Shown here one piece after another: positions 51,545-61,917 of a DNA stretch of 64,000 bases (position 1 is the stretch's first letter; each line of letters starts with the position of its first letter). The DNA is taken from NCBI RefSeq assembly GCF_009765685.1, contig NZ_LMUY01000029.1:1-64000 (forward strand). The letters run 5' to 3'. The notes beneath the pieces are model-generated. The model was not told the DNA's origin and searched no databases. It saw only the letters and a list, made by a program, of their open reading frames with translations. A program made the position numbers and the translations under genes. The DNA comes from Acidisphaera sp. L21 (GTDB taxonomy: Bacteria > Pseudomonadota > Alphaproteobacteria > Acetobacterales > Acetobacteraceae).

Positions 51545-52762
51545 TTGCGAATTTGCTTCGTCTCCCGCCGGTTCTTCCCGGCGATCTCCGGCATGAGCGT
51601 GTATGCGCTGAACCTGCTGCGCGAGCTGGTCGCGGCCGGGCATGACGTCACCATGATCAGCCAGTATCGCGGGGACGCGCTGGGGATCCGGGTGTACGGC
51701 GGCGGCCCCCCGCCTCCGGTGCCCGGCGTGCGCGTCATCGGGCTGGAACAGGTGGGTGAGCAGGATCACGGCGATTTCGAAACCGACGTCGCCAACATGA
51801 AAGCGGCAATCCTGGCCGAGCATGCGCGCGAGCCGTTCGACATCCTGCATGCCCAATACGGTTATCCCTGCGGCTGGGCTGTGCTGGAGGCATCGCGCGA
51901 AACCGGCGTGCCCAATGTCGTGTCCATCCAGGGCGGCGATGGGCACTGGGTCGGGTCCTGCTGCGAAACTCACCGGATCGCCATGGTAAGGGTGCTGGAC
52001 CACGCCGGGTCGGTGTTGATCGGTTGCCAGTCGTTTGCCGAGGAAGTCACCCACCGGCTGGGCACCGACCCGGCGCGGTTCACCATCGTGCCGGGCGCGG
52101 TGGACGTGAGCCGCTTCACCCCCGGGGATCGCTCGGCCGGTGGGCCGCCGGTGCTGCTGTATCACGGGCGGGTGGATGCGCGAAAAGGCGTGTTGGACAT
52201 GCTGGACGCGCTGGCGCCCCTGGCGGCGGAGGGGTTGGCGTTCGAGTTGCTGATCTCCGGCATTGGGCCGACCTATGACGAGACGGCGGCCAAGATCATC
52301 GCGCTCAACCTTGGCGACCATGCCCGGATGACCGGGTATATCGACTATGCCGAGGTGCCGGAGCTCTATCGCAAGGCCGACATCTTCGTGTCCCCCACCT
52401 ATGCCGAAGGGTTCTCCAACACGATCCTGGAGGCGATGGCTAGCCGGCTGGCAGTGGTGTCCTGCCGCTCCGTCGGGGTGATCGATTGCATTCGCGATGG
52501 CGAGAACGGGCTGCTGACCGATCCAGGTGACATTCCGGCGCTGACGGCGGCTTTGCGCACGATCATCACCGACATGGCCGAGCGCACCCGGCTGGCAGAC
52601 GCCGGGTTCGAGGAATGCCGGCGGATCTATTCCTGGCAGGCAGTGGGGCGTCAGATCATGGAGGTGTATGCTGCGATGATCGGGTCGAGGCCGGATTTGG
52701 ACTGGCCGGTGGAACTCCCGATAACGCCCTGTCGTTTCAGAGCCGAACCTCATCTACTGTAG
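51545..52762 (+). CDS. GT4-family glycosyltransferase of the inositol/YcaO operon
   Basis: A 405-residue GT-B glycosyltransferase. The N-terminal RICFVSRRFFPAISGMSVYALNLLREL and the donor domain LLYHGRVDARKGVLDMLDAL frame the E-X7-E element AEGFSNTILEAMASRLAVVSC. I choose a TTG start at 51545: it follows GAAGGA by seven bases and aligns with the family N-terminus. GT4 enzymes include MshA and BshA, which glycosylate inositol phosphate or malate in low-molecular-weight thiol synthesis. Followed directly by a PIG-L deacetylase, it could add GlcNAc to an inositol derivative; this is inference from gene pairing. Confidence 0.9.
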   Translation: MRICFVSRRFFPAISGMSVYALNLLRELVAAGHDVTMISQYRGDALGIRVYGGGPPPPVPGVRVIGLEQVGEQDHGDFETDVANMKAAILAEHAREPFDILHAQYGYPCGWAVLEASRETGVPNVVSIQGGDGHWVGSCCETHRIAMVRVLDHAGSVLIGCQSFAEEVTHRLGTDPARFTIVPGAVDVSRFTPGDRSAGGPPVLLYHGRVDARKGVLDMLDALAPLAAEGLAFELLISGIGPTYDETAAKIIALNLGDHARMTGYIDYAEVPELYRKADIFVSPTYAEGFSNTILEAMASRLAVVSCRSVGVIDCIRDGENGLLTDPGDIPALTAALRTIITDMAERTRLADAGFEECRRIYSWQAVGRQIMEVYAAMIGSRPDLDWPVELPITPCRFRAEPHLL

Positions 52763-52767
52763 GCCCC

Positions 52768-53526
52768 ATGCCAACAGCACTGTTTATTTCGCCGCACCTC
52801 GACGATGCGATCTTTTCTGCCGGGGGATTGGCCGGGTTACTGGCTGATCGCGGGTGGAGAACGGTCCTGGTGACCGTGTTCACTGGATCGGTGGTGCCGG
52901 CGGCGGGGTTTGCGCTGGCGTGCCAGTTGGACAAAGGGCTGGCGCCGGACGTCGATTACATGGCGGTGCGGCGGGAAGAAGACCGGGCCGCCGCTGCAAT
53001 TCTGTCCTTCACCGAAACGCGCTGGATGGGCCTGCTGGAGGCGCCGCATCGTGGTTACCATTCGGCGAAAGCCTTGTTCGGCCATGTGCTGAGCGAGGAT
53101 AGCGTCGCGTTGGTGTTGACGTCGCAGATGCGGGCATTGCGGGCGGAGTTCGAGCCGACGCTGGTGCTGGCACCGCAGGGGCTGGGCAATCACGTGGACC
53201 ACCAGCATGTCACCGCTGCGGTGGTCGAGAGTTTCCCCGCCAACCGGCTGGCATTCTACCGCGACACGCCCTACGCGATTCGGGAGGCAGAGGCGGTGCC
53301 CCTGCCCGTCCTGCCGGAGCAGGAGGAGGAATCGATCGATATCACCGCGGCCTTGGACCGGAAGATCCTCGCGGCGCAGGCCTATGCCAGCCAGATCGGG
53401 TTCCAGTTCGGTGGGGCGGAGCAACTTGCCCGCGCGCTGCGCAGCTTCGCCAGGCGGGAGGGTGGCGGGACACCGGCCGAGCGCTACCTCGGTGAGGGAT
53501 TGGAGATGCTGGCGGACGCCGCCTAG
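52768..53526 (+). CDS. PIG-L family N-deacetylase
   Basis: A 252-residue zinc N-deacetylase of the LmbE/PIG-L family (like MshB and BshB). The metal motif SPHLDDAIFSAGG is at residues 8-20 (His10, Asp13), and the second ligand set is GNHVDHQHV. It would remove an acetyl group from an N-acetylated sugar. It starts five bases after the stop of the GT4 gene and is the last gene of the operon; the next gene has its own 144-base leader. The GT4 plus PIG-L order is that of mycothiol and bacillithiol synthesis, although no cysteine ligase is recognisable here. Confidence 0.92.
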   Translation: MPTALFISPHLDDAIFSAGGLAGLLADRGWRTVLVTVFTGSVVPAAGFALACQLDKGLAPDVDYMAVRREEDRAAAAILSFTETRWMGLLEAPHRGYHSAKALFGHVLSEDSVALVLTSQMRALRAEFEPTLVLAPQGLGNHVDHQHVTAAVVESFPANRLAFYRDTPYAIREAEAVPLPVLPEQEEESIDITAALDRKILAAQAYASQIGFQFGGAEQLARALRSFARREGGGTPAERYLGEGLEMLADAA

Positions 53527-53670
53527 CCGCGCCTTGGTTTGCTTTTCGGCCAGGCGATGGTATCCGCAGTCCTATTCCAACCAAGATGCGGCCACGCGCG
53601 GAACACATTGTCGTGCCATAACTACATGGCATTTCTGCGTTTCTCCAGCTGCCCCATTGCATAGGTCGAG

Positions 53671-55515
53671 ATGATCCCAGCGCCCACTCATGCGGCCCCC
53701 GACCTTCTTCTAGCCCCCGCAGAAACGGCCCGGCTCCGCCCGACCTGGATATGTGCCCGCCGCCTGGCGTTCGTCGTGCCGGCCTTGGGCTTGCCTTTGC
53801 TGGCCACCGGGCTGGCTGCGGTGCTGACGGTGGGGACGCCGGCGGTGCTGCGGATTCCATTGTTGCTGCTGCTGTTCGCCAATCTGCTGTTCCTTGGCGT
53901 GACCGGCGTGCCCGGCGTGCTCGGTGCGCTGGCTCGTTTGTTCCGGCGCACCCGCCTCGTGGCAGCCGCCCCCGGGGGCGCGAGCCGTACTGCCGTGCTG
54001 TTCCCGGTCTACAACGAGGATCCGCAGGCGGTGTTCGCCGCGGTCGAGGTGATGGCGCGCGCCCTGATCGACCAGAAGATCGATCGCACCGACATCTTCG
54101 TACTCAGCGACACGCGCGACGCCGGTATGAGCGTCGATGAGGCAGCGTCCTTCGCCCGCGTGCACAAATTGTTCGGCGACCGGGTTCGCTATCGCCGCCG
54201 GCCCGACAATGCGCGGCGGAAGGTTGGCAACATTGCCGAGTTCTGCAGCGTATGGTCGGGCGCCTACGAGTACATGGTGGTGCTGGACGCCGACAGCCTG
54301 ATGAGCGCCGAGACGATTGCCAGCATGATCGGGCTGATGGACGCCAACCCGCGCACCGGGCTGATCCAGACGGTGCCCTATGCTGTCGGGCGCGAGACGC
54401 TGTTCGCCCGCATCCAGCAATTTGCCGCCAGGTTGTACACGCCGCTACTGGTGGATGGCCTGGCGTTCTGGCAGCAAGACGACAGCAATTACTGGGGCCA
54501 CAACGCCATCATCCGCATTGCCCCGTTCGTGGAGCATTGCGCGTTGCCGGTGCTGCCGGGCAAGGAGCCATTTGGCGGGGAGATCCTGTGCCACGATGTG
54601 GTCGAGGCGGGGCTGATGCGTCGCGGTGGTTGGCAGGTTTGGATGCTGCCGTCGCTCGGACAGAGCTATGAGGCGCTGCCGGCCAACATGGTCGATTTCG
54701 CCCAGCGGGAGCGGCGGTGGTGCCAGGGCAATCTGCAGCATCTGGGCGTGCTGCCGATGCATGGCCTGCGCCCGGTCGGTCGCTACCACATGGCGCTGGG
54801 CGTGCTGAACTACCTCTCGGGCCCGCTGCTATTCGCATTTACTGCGCTGGCGCTGCTGGATGCACTGTTGGGTGGGGAGTTCGTTGCGCGTTTGTTGGGC
54901 ACTCCAGGGCTTGCCAGCGCCGGGTTTGTGCTGCTGACGTTCCTGCTGCTGTATGCTGCCAAGCTCTGCAGCCTCGGCATGGCACTGGCGGACGACGAGA
55001 CCGCTGCGCTGTTTGGTGGCCGTGTGCGATTGCTGGCGAGCGCCCTGCTGGAACAGGCTTCGGCCATGGCCAGCGCGCCCGTACTGCTGATGTTCTACAC
55101 GCGGTTTATTCTGATGATGGTGCTGGGCCGGTCCGTGCAATGGGATGCGCAGCCGCGGGACGATCGCGGCGTCGCCTGGGGTGAGGCGTTCCATCGCATG
55201 CGAATGCCGGCGCTCACCGGGCTGGTTTGGCTGGGCGTGGCGTTGACGGCGGGTGGCACGGTGCTTGGTTGGTCCGCCTCGCTGCTGCCTGGACTGCTGC
55301 TGGCGATCCCATATTCGGTGTTGACCAGCCAGCGCTCACTCGGGTTGGTCGCGCGGCGGTGGGGGCTGTTCCTGACAGAGGATGAGGTCGCCCCGCCGGC
55401 GATCCTGCGGGCCTATAACCGCGCGATGGCAAGCGAGACCACGGCCGCTACGCTGGGCGGCGGGCACCCGCAATTCGGATACCTGCACGCCGCAGCGAAG
55501 CCGGAGAACAGCTAG
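53671..55515 (+). CDS. mdoH: Glucan biosynthesis glucosyltransferase MdoH (OpgH)
   Basis: A 614-residue inner-membrane GT2 processive beta-glucosyltransferase that makes osmoregulated periplasmic glucans. Two N-terminal helices precede the catalytic domain with FPVYNEDPQAVF, VVLDADSLMS (DxD), CHDVVEAGLM and the acceptor motif QRERRWCQGN. Several C-terminal helices follow. It is shorter than E. coli OpgH (847) because the N-terminal extension is absent, which is usual in alphaproteobacteria. The partner mdoG (opgG) is not in the window. AGGTCGAG precedes the ATG. Confidence 0.93.
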   Translation: MIPAPTHAAPDLLLAPAETARLRPTWICARRLAFVVPALGLPLLATGLAAVLTVGTPAVLRIPLLLLLFANLLFLGVTGVPGVLGALARLFRRTRLVAAAPGGASRTAVLFPVYNEDPQAVFAAVEVMARALIDQKIDRTDIFVLSDTRDAGMSVDEAASFARVHKLFGDRVRYRRRPDNARRKVGNIAEFCSVWSGAYEYMVVLDADSLMSAETIASMIGLMDANPRTGLIQTVPYAVGRETLFARIQQFAARLYTPLLVDGLAFWQQDDSNYWGHNAIIRIAPFVEHCALPVLPGKEPFGGEILCHDVVEAGLMRRGGWQVWMLPSLGQSYEALPANMVDFAQRERRWCQGNLQHLGVLPMHGLRPVGRYHMALGVLNYLSGPLLFAFTALALLDALLGGEFVARLLGTPGLASAGFVLLTFLLLYAAKLCSLGMALADDETAALFGGRVRLLASALLEQASAMASAPVLLMFYTRFILMMVLGRSVQWDAQPRDDRGVAWGEAFHRMRMPALTGLVWLGVALTAGGTVLGWSASLLPGLLLAIPYSVLTSQRSLGLVARRWGLFLTEDEVAPPAILRAYNRAMASETTAATLGGGHPQFGYLHAAAKPENS

Positions 55516-55519
55516 GGCG

Positions 55520-56368
55520 TTATTTCGAGGCGTGGACCGTAGGGTTGGCGACCGGGTTGCCCGATGCAGGGTTCGCCGAAGCTGGCGAACTGACGGCAGG
55601 CGTGGTGGTCTTCGCTATCGCCGGTGGGTCCGGCGCATGCAGCCCGGCGACGATGGCGGAGGAGAGTGCGTCCGCCGTACAGTGGTAGCCCAGATCGTTC
55701 ATGTGGACGCTGTCGTCGGACAGGAACTGATCGTAATTGGCGCCTTCACGCTTCCAGCCATCCATCAGGGCGCCGCGCGAGAACAGGGACACACGGTATT
55801 GAACGGCCAGTTCCGACAGGATCCGCTCCAGCACCAGGTGCTCCGGTGAGGCGAGGATGTTCGGAGAACGCTGATTGTCCATCAGCACCACATCGATGTT
55901 CAGTGCCTTCAACCGCTCGATCCCGGTCGACACGAGCTTGCGGAACACTGCCGGGTCGGAATGCGCCATCGCACCATTGGCGCCGACCTGCCAGATTACG
56001 AGGTCGGGCCGGAGGGAGATGACGTCCTTGTCCATCCGCCCCATTTCCTCCAGCGCGTCCTCGCCGCCGATGCCGCGGTTGATGACCGCGAAATGCGCGA
56101 GCGGGTAGGCCACACCAAGGTCCGACTGGAGGCGTGCTGGGTAGGTGTTGGCCGGCGTCGTGGCGCGCCAACCCTCCGTGCTGGAGGAGCCGAGCGCCAC
56201 GATCAGCACTTCCTTGTTGCTGGTCAGGCGCTTCTTGATCGCTGGGACTGCGACAGGGGGCGGGCTACTGGTGGGACACGCCCGCTCATCTGCGTGGGAG
56301 GGTGCCGATATCGCCAATCCAATGGCTGCACAGCACGATAAAATCGTCAGCTTTGAATACATGCCCAT
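55520..56368 (-). CDS. Secreted SGNH/GDSL-family hydrolase
   Basis: A 282-residue esterase-like protein with a signal peptide (MYSKLTILSCCAAIGLAISAPSHA). The SGNH blocks are visible: LIVALGSSSTEGW (Ser nucleophile), VINRGIGGEDA (Gly), WQVGANGAM (Asn) and DDSVHMNDLGYH (catalytic Asp and His). The last 40 residues are a Pro/Ala/Ser-rich tail (TTTPAVSSPASANPASGN). It would remove or transfer acyl groups in the periplasm. It converges on mdoH with four bases between the stops; a role in decorating periplasmic glucans is possible but unproven. Confidence 0.85.
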   Translation of the reverse strand: MGMYSKLTILSCCAAIGLAISAPSHADERACPTSSPPPVAVPAIKKRLTSNKEVLIVALGSSSTEGWRATTPANTYPARLQSDLGVAYPLAHFAVINRGIGGEDALEEMGRMDKDVISLRPDLVIWQVGANGAMAHSDPAVFRKLVSTGIERLKALNIDVVLMDNQRSPNILASPEHLVLERILSELAVQYRVSLFSRGALMDGWKREGANYDQFLSDDSVHMNDLGYHCTADALSSAIVAGLHAPDPPAIAKTTTPAVSSPASANPASGNPVANPTVHASK

Positions 56369-56440
56369 GCCAATCCAACGCGGGGTTTCGATAAAGATCC
56401 GTTCAAAAGGGTAGGATTATGCAATTTTGTAGCCAACGCT

Positions 56441-57889
<1,449 letters not shown>

Positions 57890-57959
57890 GGCGGATCCGA
57901 TCAGGAAATGAGATGGTTCTGAGAATATAGGATGCGGCAGCCAGCACGAAAGCCGCCGG

Positions 57960-59033
57960 TCATGGAAGGCGGCGGTCCAAATGGATCGTGACCGTCAGCG
58001 CCGTCAGCAGCAAGACCGCAACCGCTTGGTGGGACACGGCAAGGTCGATTGGCACCATGCCCAGCAGGGTCGCGATGCCGAGGCTGTATTGCAGCAGCAC
58101 CAGCCCCCCCGTCGCCAACACCGCCAGGCGCACGATGCGCGGCAGGGCGGCGCGCAAGCCGACTGCGACGGTGGCCAGTACGGCGATCGCGGTGCCGGTG
58201 GCAAGCAGGCGATGGTCGAACTGCACGGCGGCCAGGTTCTCGGTCCAGTTGCGGAGGAACGGGTGCAGGTCGGCGTAGTCGGGTGGCACCAGGCTGCCGC
58301 CCATCAGTGGGAAGGTGTTGTAGATCAGCCCGGCATGCAGCCCGGCGACGAAGCCGCCAGCAACGATGGTGACTGGCAACAGGATCGCGCACAGCAGACC
58401 CAGCCGGCGGAAAGCGCGGCTGCTGGCGATGCGGCGGCTGCCGGGTCGCAGCACGCCCAAGGCGGTCCAGAGGATGGCGACATACAGCGCCAAGGCCAGC
58501 ACCAGATGCGCCACCAGGCGATAGGCGGACACCGCCGTGCTGTCGGCGGCGAAGCCGGAGGCGACCATGAACCAGCCCACCGCGCCCTGCAGCCCGCCCA
58601 GCACGAAGAACCCGAGCAGCCGCAACCATAGATCGCGGCGGATAGCGCCGCGCAGGCCCAATACGATCAGCGGGACGATGAAGACGATCCCGATCAGCCG
58701 GCCCCACAGCCGGTGCGTCCATTCCAGCCAAAAGATGTGCTTGAACCCGGCCAGACCGAAGCCCTCGTTCACCAACTGGTACTGGGGGATCTTCTGATAC
58801 AGGGCGAACAGGCGCTGCCACTCTGCATCCGACCAGGGAGGCAAGGCGCCGGAGACCGGGGCCCACTCCATGATCGACAGCCCCGATCCAGTGACGCGGG
58901 TCGCGCCGCCCAGGACGATCATCACCAGCGTCATCGCGCAAACCGCGAACAGCCAGCCGGACACCATCAACCGGTCCTGCCGGTCCCGCGGAGTCTCCAG
59001 CCGCGTCTGCCGGCTATCCAGGTCGAACGGCAT
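57960..59033 (-). CDS. ctaA: Heme A synthase (CtaA/COX15)
   Basis: A 357-residue inner-membrane enzyme with eight helices that oxidises heme O to heme A for cytochrome aa3 oxidase. It is of the type 2 (alphaproteobacterial/mitochondrial COX15) form. Heme-ligand histidines are in KHIFWLEWTHRLWGR, YRLVAHLVLALA, VQFDHRLLA and AVSHQAVAV. The N-terminus RLMVSGWLFAVCAMTLVMIVLGGATRVTGSGLSIMEW is diagnostic. No other oxidase assembly genes are adjacent. It diverges from a GT2 gene. Confidence 0.95.
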   Translation of the reverse strand: MPFDLDSRQTRLETPRDRQDRLMVSGWLFAVCAMTLVMIVLGGATRVTGSGLSIMEWAPVSGALPPWSDAEWQRLFALYQKIPQYQLVNEGFGLAGFKHIFWLEWTHRLWGRLIGIVFIVPLIVLGLRGAIRRDLWLRLLGFFVLGGLQGAVGWFMVASGFAADSTAVSAYRLVAHLVLALALYVAILWTALGVLRPGSRRIASSRAFRRLGLLCAILLPVTIVAGGFVAGLHAGLIYNTFPLMGGSLVPPDYADLHPFLRNWTENLAAVQFDHRLLATGTAIAVLATVAVGLRAALPRIVRLAVLATGGLVLLQYSLGIATLLGMVPIDLAVSHQAVAVLLLTALTVTIHLDRRLP

Positions 59034-59114
59034 CCAGCACCTCTATCCCCAGGCTTTTAACCTCTGGCCACGGCTTGCCGGCATGATCGCGTGAGTGCTA
59101 CCTGCCGCGGCCCG

Positions 59115-59846
59115 ATGACCCAACCCATCTATACCCTGTCCGTAGTCGTCCCGGTACGCAACGAGGCAGATAATATTGCCCAATTGGTGGCTGAGATCGA
59201 GGCCGCGTTGGCGACGGTCCTGCACGAGATCGTATACGTGGATGATGGCAGCACCGATGCAACCCCACAAAAACTGCTGGAGGCGCAGGCTACCGCGCCA
59301 GTGACCATGCGCCGCCATCGGGTCAGCTGTGGGCAGAGTGCCGCCATCGTCACCGGCGTGCGCGCCGCGCGTGGCACCTGGATCGCGACGCTGGATGGCG
59401 ACGGGCAGAACGATCCGGCGGATATTCCGGCGCTGCTGGCCCGCGCCCAGGCCATGACGGATCTGGTGCTGATCGCCGGGCATCGGGTGACCAGGCGAGA
59501 CACGCAGACCAAGCGCCTCGCCTCCCGCCTCGCCAACGGCATCCGCAAGCGGCTGCTGGGGGATGCGACGCCGGATACGGGGTGCGGGCTGAAGCTGTTC
59601 CGCCGCGACGCATTCCTGGCGCTGCCGCATTTCGATCATATGCACCGGTATTTGCCCGCGCTGTTCATCCGCGCGGGCGGCCGGGTCGAGTCGGTGCCGG
59701 TGAATCATCGCCCCCGGACCCGCGGCACCTCCAATTACGGTACGCTGGACCGGCTGTGGGTCGGCATCTTCGACCTGGCCGGCGTCTACTGGCTGCAACG
59801 CCGCGGCAATCAGCCAGTGGTCGAGCCGGTGGAGGACGGGCGCTGA
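59115..59846 (+). CDS. GT2-family glycosyltransferase (dolichol-phosphate mannosyltransferase-like)
   Basis: A 243-residue GT-A fold transferase that probably moves a sugar to polyprenyl phosphate. Motifs are LSVVVPVRNEADNIAQLV, IVYVDDGSTDATPQ and ATLDGDGQNDPADIP (DxD), then DTGCGLKLFRRDAF. There are no C-terminal membrane helices, so it resembles the soluble DPM1 form. The ATG at 59115 fits the family; a GTG frame is open from 59091. The VTT-domain membrane protein gene follows 26 bases later, which suggests a lipid-linked sugar role at the membrane. Confidence 0.9.
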   Translation: MTQPIYTLSVVVPVRNEADNIAQLVAEIEAALATVLHEIVYVDDGSTDATPQKLLEAQATAPVTMRRHRVSCGQSAAIVTGVRAARGTWIATLDGDGQNDPADIPALLARAQAMTDLVLIAGHRVTRRDTQTKRLASRLANGIRKRLLGDATPDTGCGLKLFRRDAFLALPHFDHMHRYLPALFIRAGGRVESVPVNHRPRTRGTSNYGTLDRLWVGIFDLAGVYWLQRRGNQPVVEPVEDGR

Positions 59847-59872
59847 GCCTGCTGGGGCAAAGCGGGCGGGTG

Positions 59873-60481
59873 ATGTGGAAGCCGGCGCTGTTGCTGGGCG
59901 GGCTGCTGCTGGCCGGTCTGGCACTGCGGAGCGGGTGGGGTCGGGATGCGTTGGACGCCCCGGCGCAGGCGGGTCCGACCGTGTTCGTGCTGGTGGGCAC
60001 GTTGGCCTGCGCGGTCGGCGTGCCGCGGCAGGTGGTGGCGTATGCCGCGGGGCTGGGGTTTGGCACCTGGGCCGGCTGCCTGTTCGCGCTGCTGGCAGAA
60101 TTGGGCGGCTGCGCGGTGGATTTCCTGTGGGCGCGGCTGGTGGCGCGGCAATGGGCGATGCGGCGGATCAAGGGGCGGTTGGCCCGGCTGGACCAGCAGC
60201 TCAGCCGCCACCCGTTCGGTGCGACGCTGACGCTGCGGCTGCTGCCGGTGGGCAGCAACATCCTGCTGAGCCTGCTCGCGGGCGTGTCCGCGGTGGCGAT
60301 GGCGCCGTTCCTGTTGGCCTCCGCGATCGGCTATTTGCCGCAAACCATCGTGTTCGCCTTGCTGGGTGGCGGGGTGCGGGTCGACCGGAACGAGCAGTTG
60401 ATCCTGGCCGCGGTGCTGTTCGTCGCCGCGACGGTGCTGGGATTGTGGCTGATGCGCCGGATCCGCGCGCTGCCGGCCTAA
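59873..60481 (+). CDS. TVP38/TMEM64 (VTT domain) membrane protein
   Basis: A 202-residue polytopic membrane protein of the TVP38/TMEM64/DedA superfamily, whose members help move lipids across membranes. The VTT domain includes VGVPRQVVAYAAGLGFGTWAGCLFALLAELGGC and RLLPVGSNILLSLLAGVSAV. It has about five to six helices. The ATG at 59873 is chosen; a GTG sits just before it. It is paired with the GT2 gene, as seen in other alphaproteobacteria. Its stop overlaps that of the convergent permease gene (CTAA). Confidence 0.85.
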   Translation: MWKPALLLGGLLLAGLALRSGWGRDALDAPAQAGPTVFVLVGTLACAVGVPRQVVAYAAGLGFGTWAGCLFALLAELGGCAVDFLWARLVARQWAMRRIKGRLARLDQQLSRHPFGATLTLRLLPVGSNILLSLLAGVSAVAMAPFLLASAIGYLPQTIVFALLGGGVRVDRNEQLILAAVLFVAATVLGLWLMRRIRALPA

Positions 60482-61233
60482 AACAGATAAGCGCGGGCAA
60501 AGAACGCCACCGTCATGGCAGAACAAAGCCCGATGATCATGCGGCGCAGCGTCACCGGGTCGGCGGACCGGGCCAGCCGGGCGCCCCCGTAGCTGCCGAG
60601 GATCGCGGTTGCCCCCAGCACCAGCGCCGGCGCCCAGGCGACTCGGCCGGCGATGATGAAGCACAGCACCGCGGTGGCATTCGCCGCCACCACCAGCAGC
60701 ACCCGCGCCGCGTTCATCGCGCGCAGGTCGCCGGTGCCGAACAGGCTCCAGACCGCCATCATGGTGATGCCGACGGCGCCGCCGAAATAGCCGCCATACA
60801 TGCCTAGCACGAACTGAGCTGCCAGCAGGGCTGCCGGGCCCAGCGTGATGACCCGGCGCAGCCGCGCGCCCGCTTGGCGGCCGAATGTGAATGCCAGGGT
60901 GCCGAATAGCAGCAGCCAGGGCAGTAGCGCGCCGAAGGTGACATCCGGCGTTATCAACAGGAGCAACGCACCCGCCAGGCCGCCGCCGACGCTAGTGGCG
61001 GCCATCGCTGCCCAGCCCACGCCCTCGAACGGGCGCAACCCGGCGCGCATCGTCCAGGCGGCGGCCAGGCTGCCGGGGAATAGCGCGACCGTGCTGGTGG
61101 CGTTGGCGAGCACCGGGGGAACGCCTGCCGCCACCAGGGCAGGCAAGGTGACAAATGAGCCGCCGCCTGCCACCGCGTTCATCGCCCCGGCTAGCAGACC
61201 CGCGCCTGCCGCCGATAGGATCGCCATGTTCAT
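60478..61233 (-). CDS. Sulfite exporter TauE/SafE family permease
   Basis: A 251-residue membrane protein with about eight helices in two repeats, each beginning with the family signature, here GAMNAVAGGGSFVTLPALVAAG and GMYGGYFGGAVGITMMAVW. Members transport sulfonates, sulfite or other organic anions. The ATG at 61233 follows no strong ribosome-binding site, and a second Met lies two codons later. Substrate not predictable. Confidence 0.9.
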   Translation of the reverse strand: MNMAILSAAGAGLLAGAMNAVAGGGSFVTLPALVAAGVPPVLANATSTVALFPGSLAAAWTMRAGLRPFEGVGWAAMAATSVGGGLAGALLLLITPDVTFGALLPWLLLFGTLAFTFGRQAGARLRRVITLGPAALLAAQFVLGMYGGYFGGAVGITMMAVWSLFGTGDLRAMNAARVLLVVAANATAVLCFIIAGRVAWAPALVLGATAILGSYGGARLARSADPVTLRRMIIGLCSAMTVAFFARAYLF

Positions 61234-61285
61234 GTCACGAGACTGCGCCGCGGGGCAGCCCTCGCCTAGCCAACGGGCCGCGCGA

Positions 61286-61714
61286 TTACAGTGTGGACAG
61301 CCTTGCAAACCCTGCATCGGTAAGACTGACGCCGGCGCGGCCAATGCCTTGGGCAAGCAACTGCTTGCGCTTAAGCCGGAAGACCGTCTTGGTGAACTCA
61401 TCCTCGCCACCGAACATGCGCCAGCTGGCCCAGATGATGTTGCCAGCGACGGATTGGCCGGGCCGTGCGCCCAGGCCGCGGAAGACGCTGAGCATGCGGT
61501 CTTCCTGGAGGTCGAATTTGGCTTCCTCGCAGAGCCGTGCGGCCTCCCGCTCCTCCTCCTCAATCGCGTGCAGGCGGGCGACGGCGTCGGGGAAATGACC
61601 AAACCCGCGCAGGGCGCCGGATCCGTCGCGCAACGCATCCATCAACCGGCCGTAATCCGCCGAACCCACACCGGGTTCGATCAAGACCAGAGTGTCGTGT
61701 GTCGAGGTCATCAT
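61286..61714 (-). CDS. Hypothetical protein
   Basis: A 142-residue protein of unknown function. The N-terminal half contains LVLIEPGVGSADYGRLMDAL and a long acidic helix (AIEEEEREAARLCEEAKFDLQEDR); the C-terminal half has a basic segment FTKTVFRLKRKQLLAQGIG. No signal peptide or membrane helix. The gene lies 52 bases upstream of the permease gene on the same strand and might be cotranscribed. Two ATGs (61714 and 61711) are equally likely starts. Confidence 0.65.
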   Translation of the reverse strand: MMTSTHDTLVLIEPGVGSADYGRLMDALRDGSGALRGFGHFPDAVARLHAIEEEEREAARLCEEAKFDLQEDRMLSVFRGLGARPGQSVAGNIIWASWRMFGGEDEFTKTVFRLKRKQLLAQGIGRAGVSLTDAGFARLSTL

Positions 61715-61917
61715 TGGCCATCGAGGTGGTTCGGCACAGTCTGACTAATACTCCGGTTGCAAGGCGTTAAATGTAGAGTATTTCCCGAAGTTTCGTTGCG
61801 ATTAGAGTGTCAACGATGTTTCGACGCACCGTCAATCCGATTTTTCGCGTCGCGTCTTGACCCTCTGCCCAGCCCACATCAGATGCGCCGGGCCCGAAAC
61901 GCGCCGAACCTGGGGGG

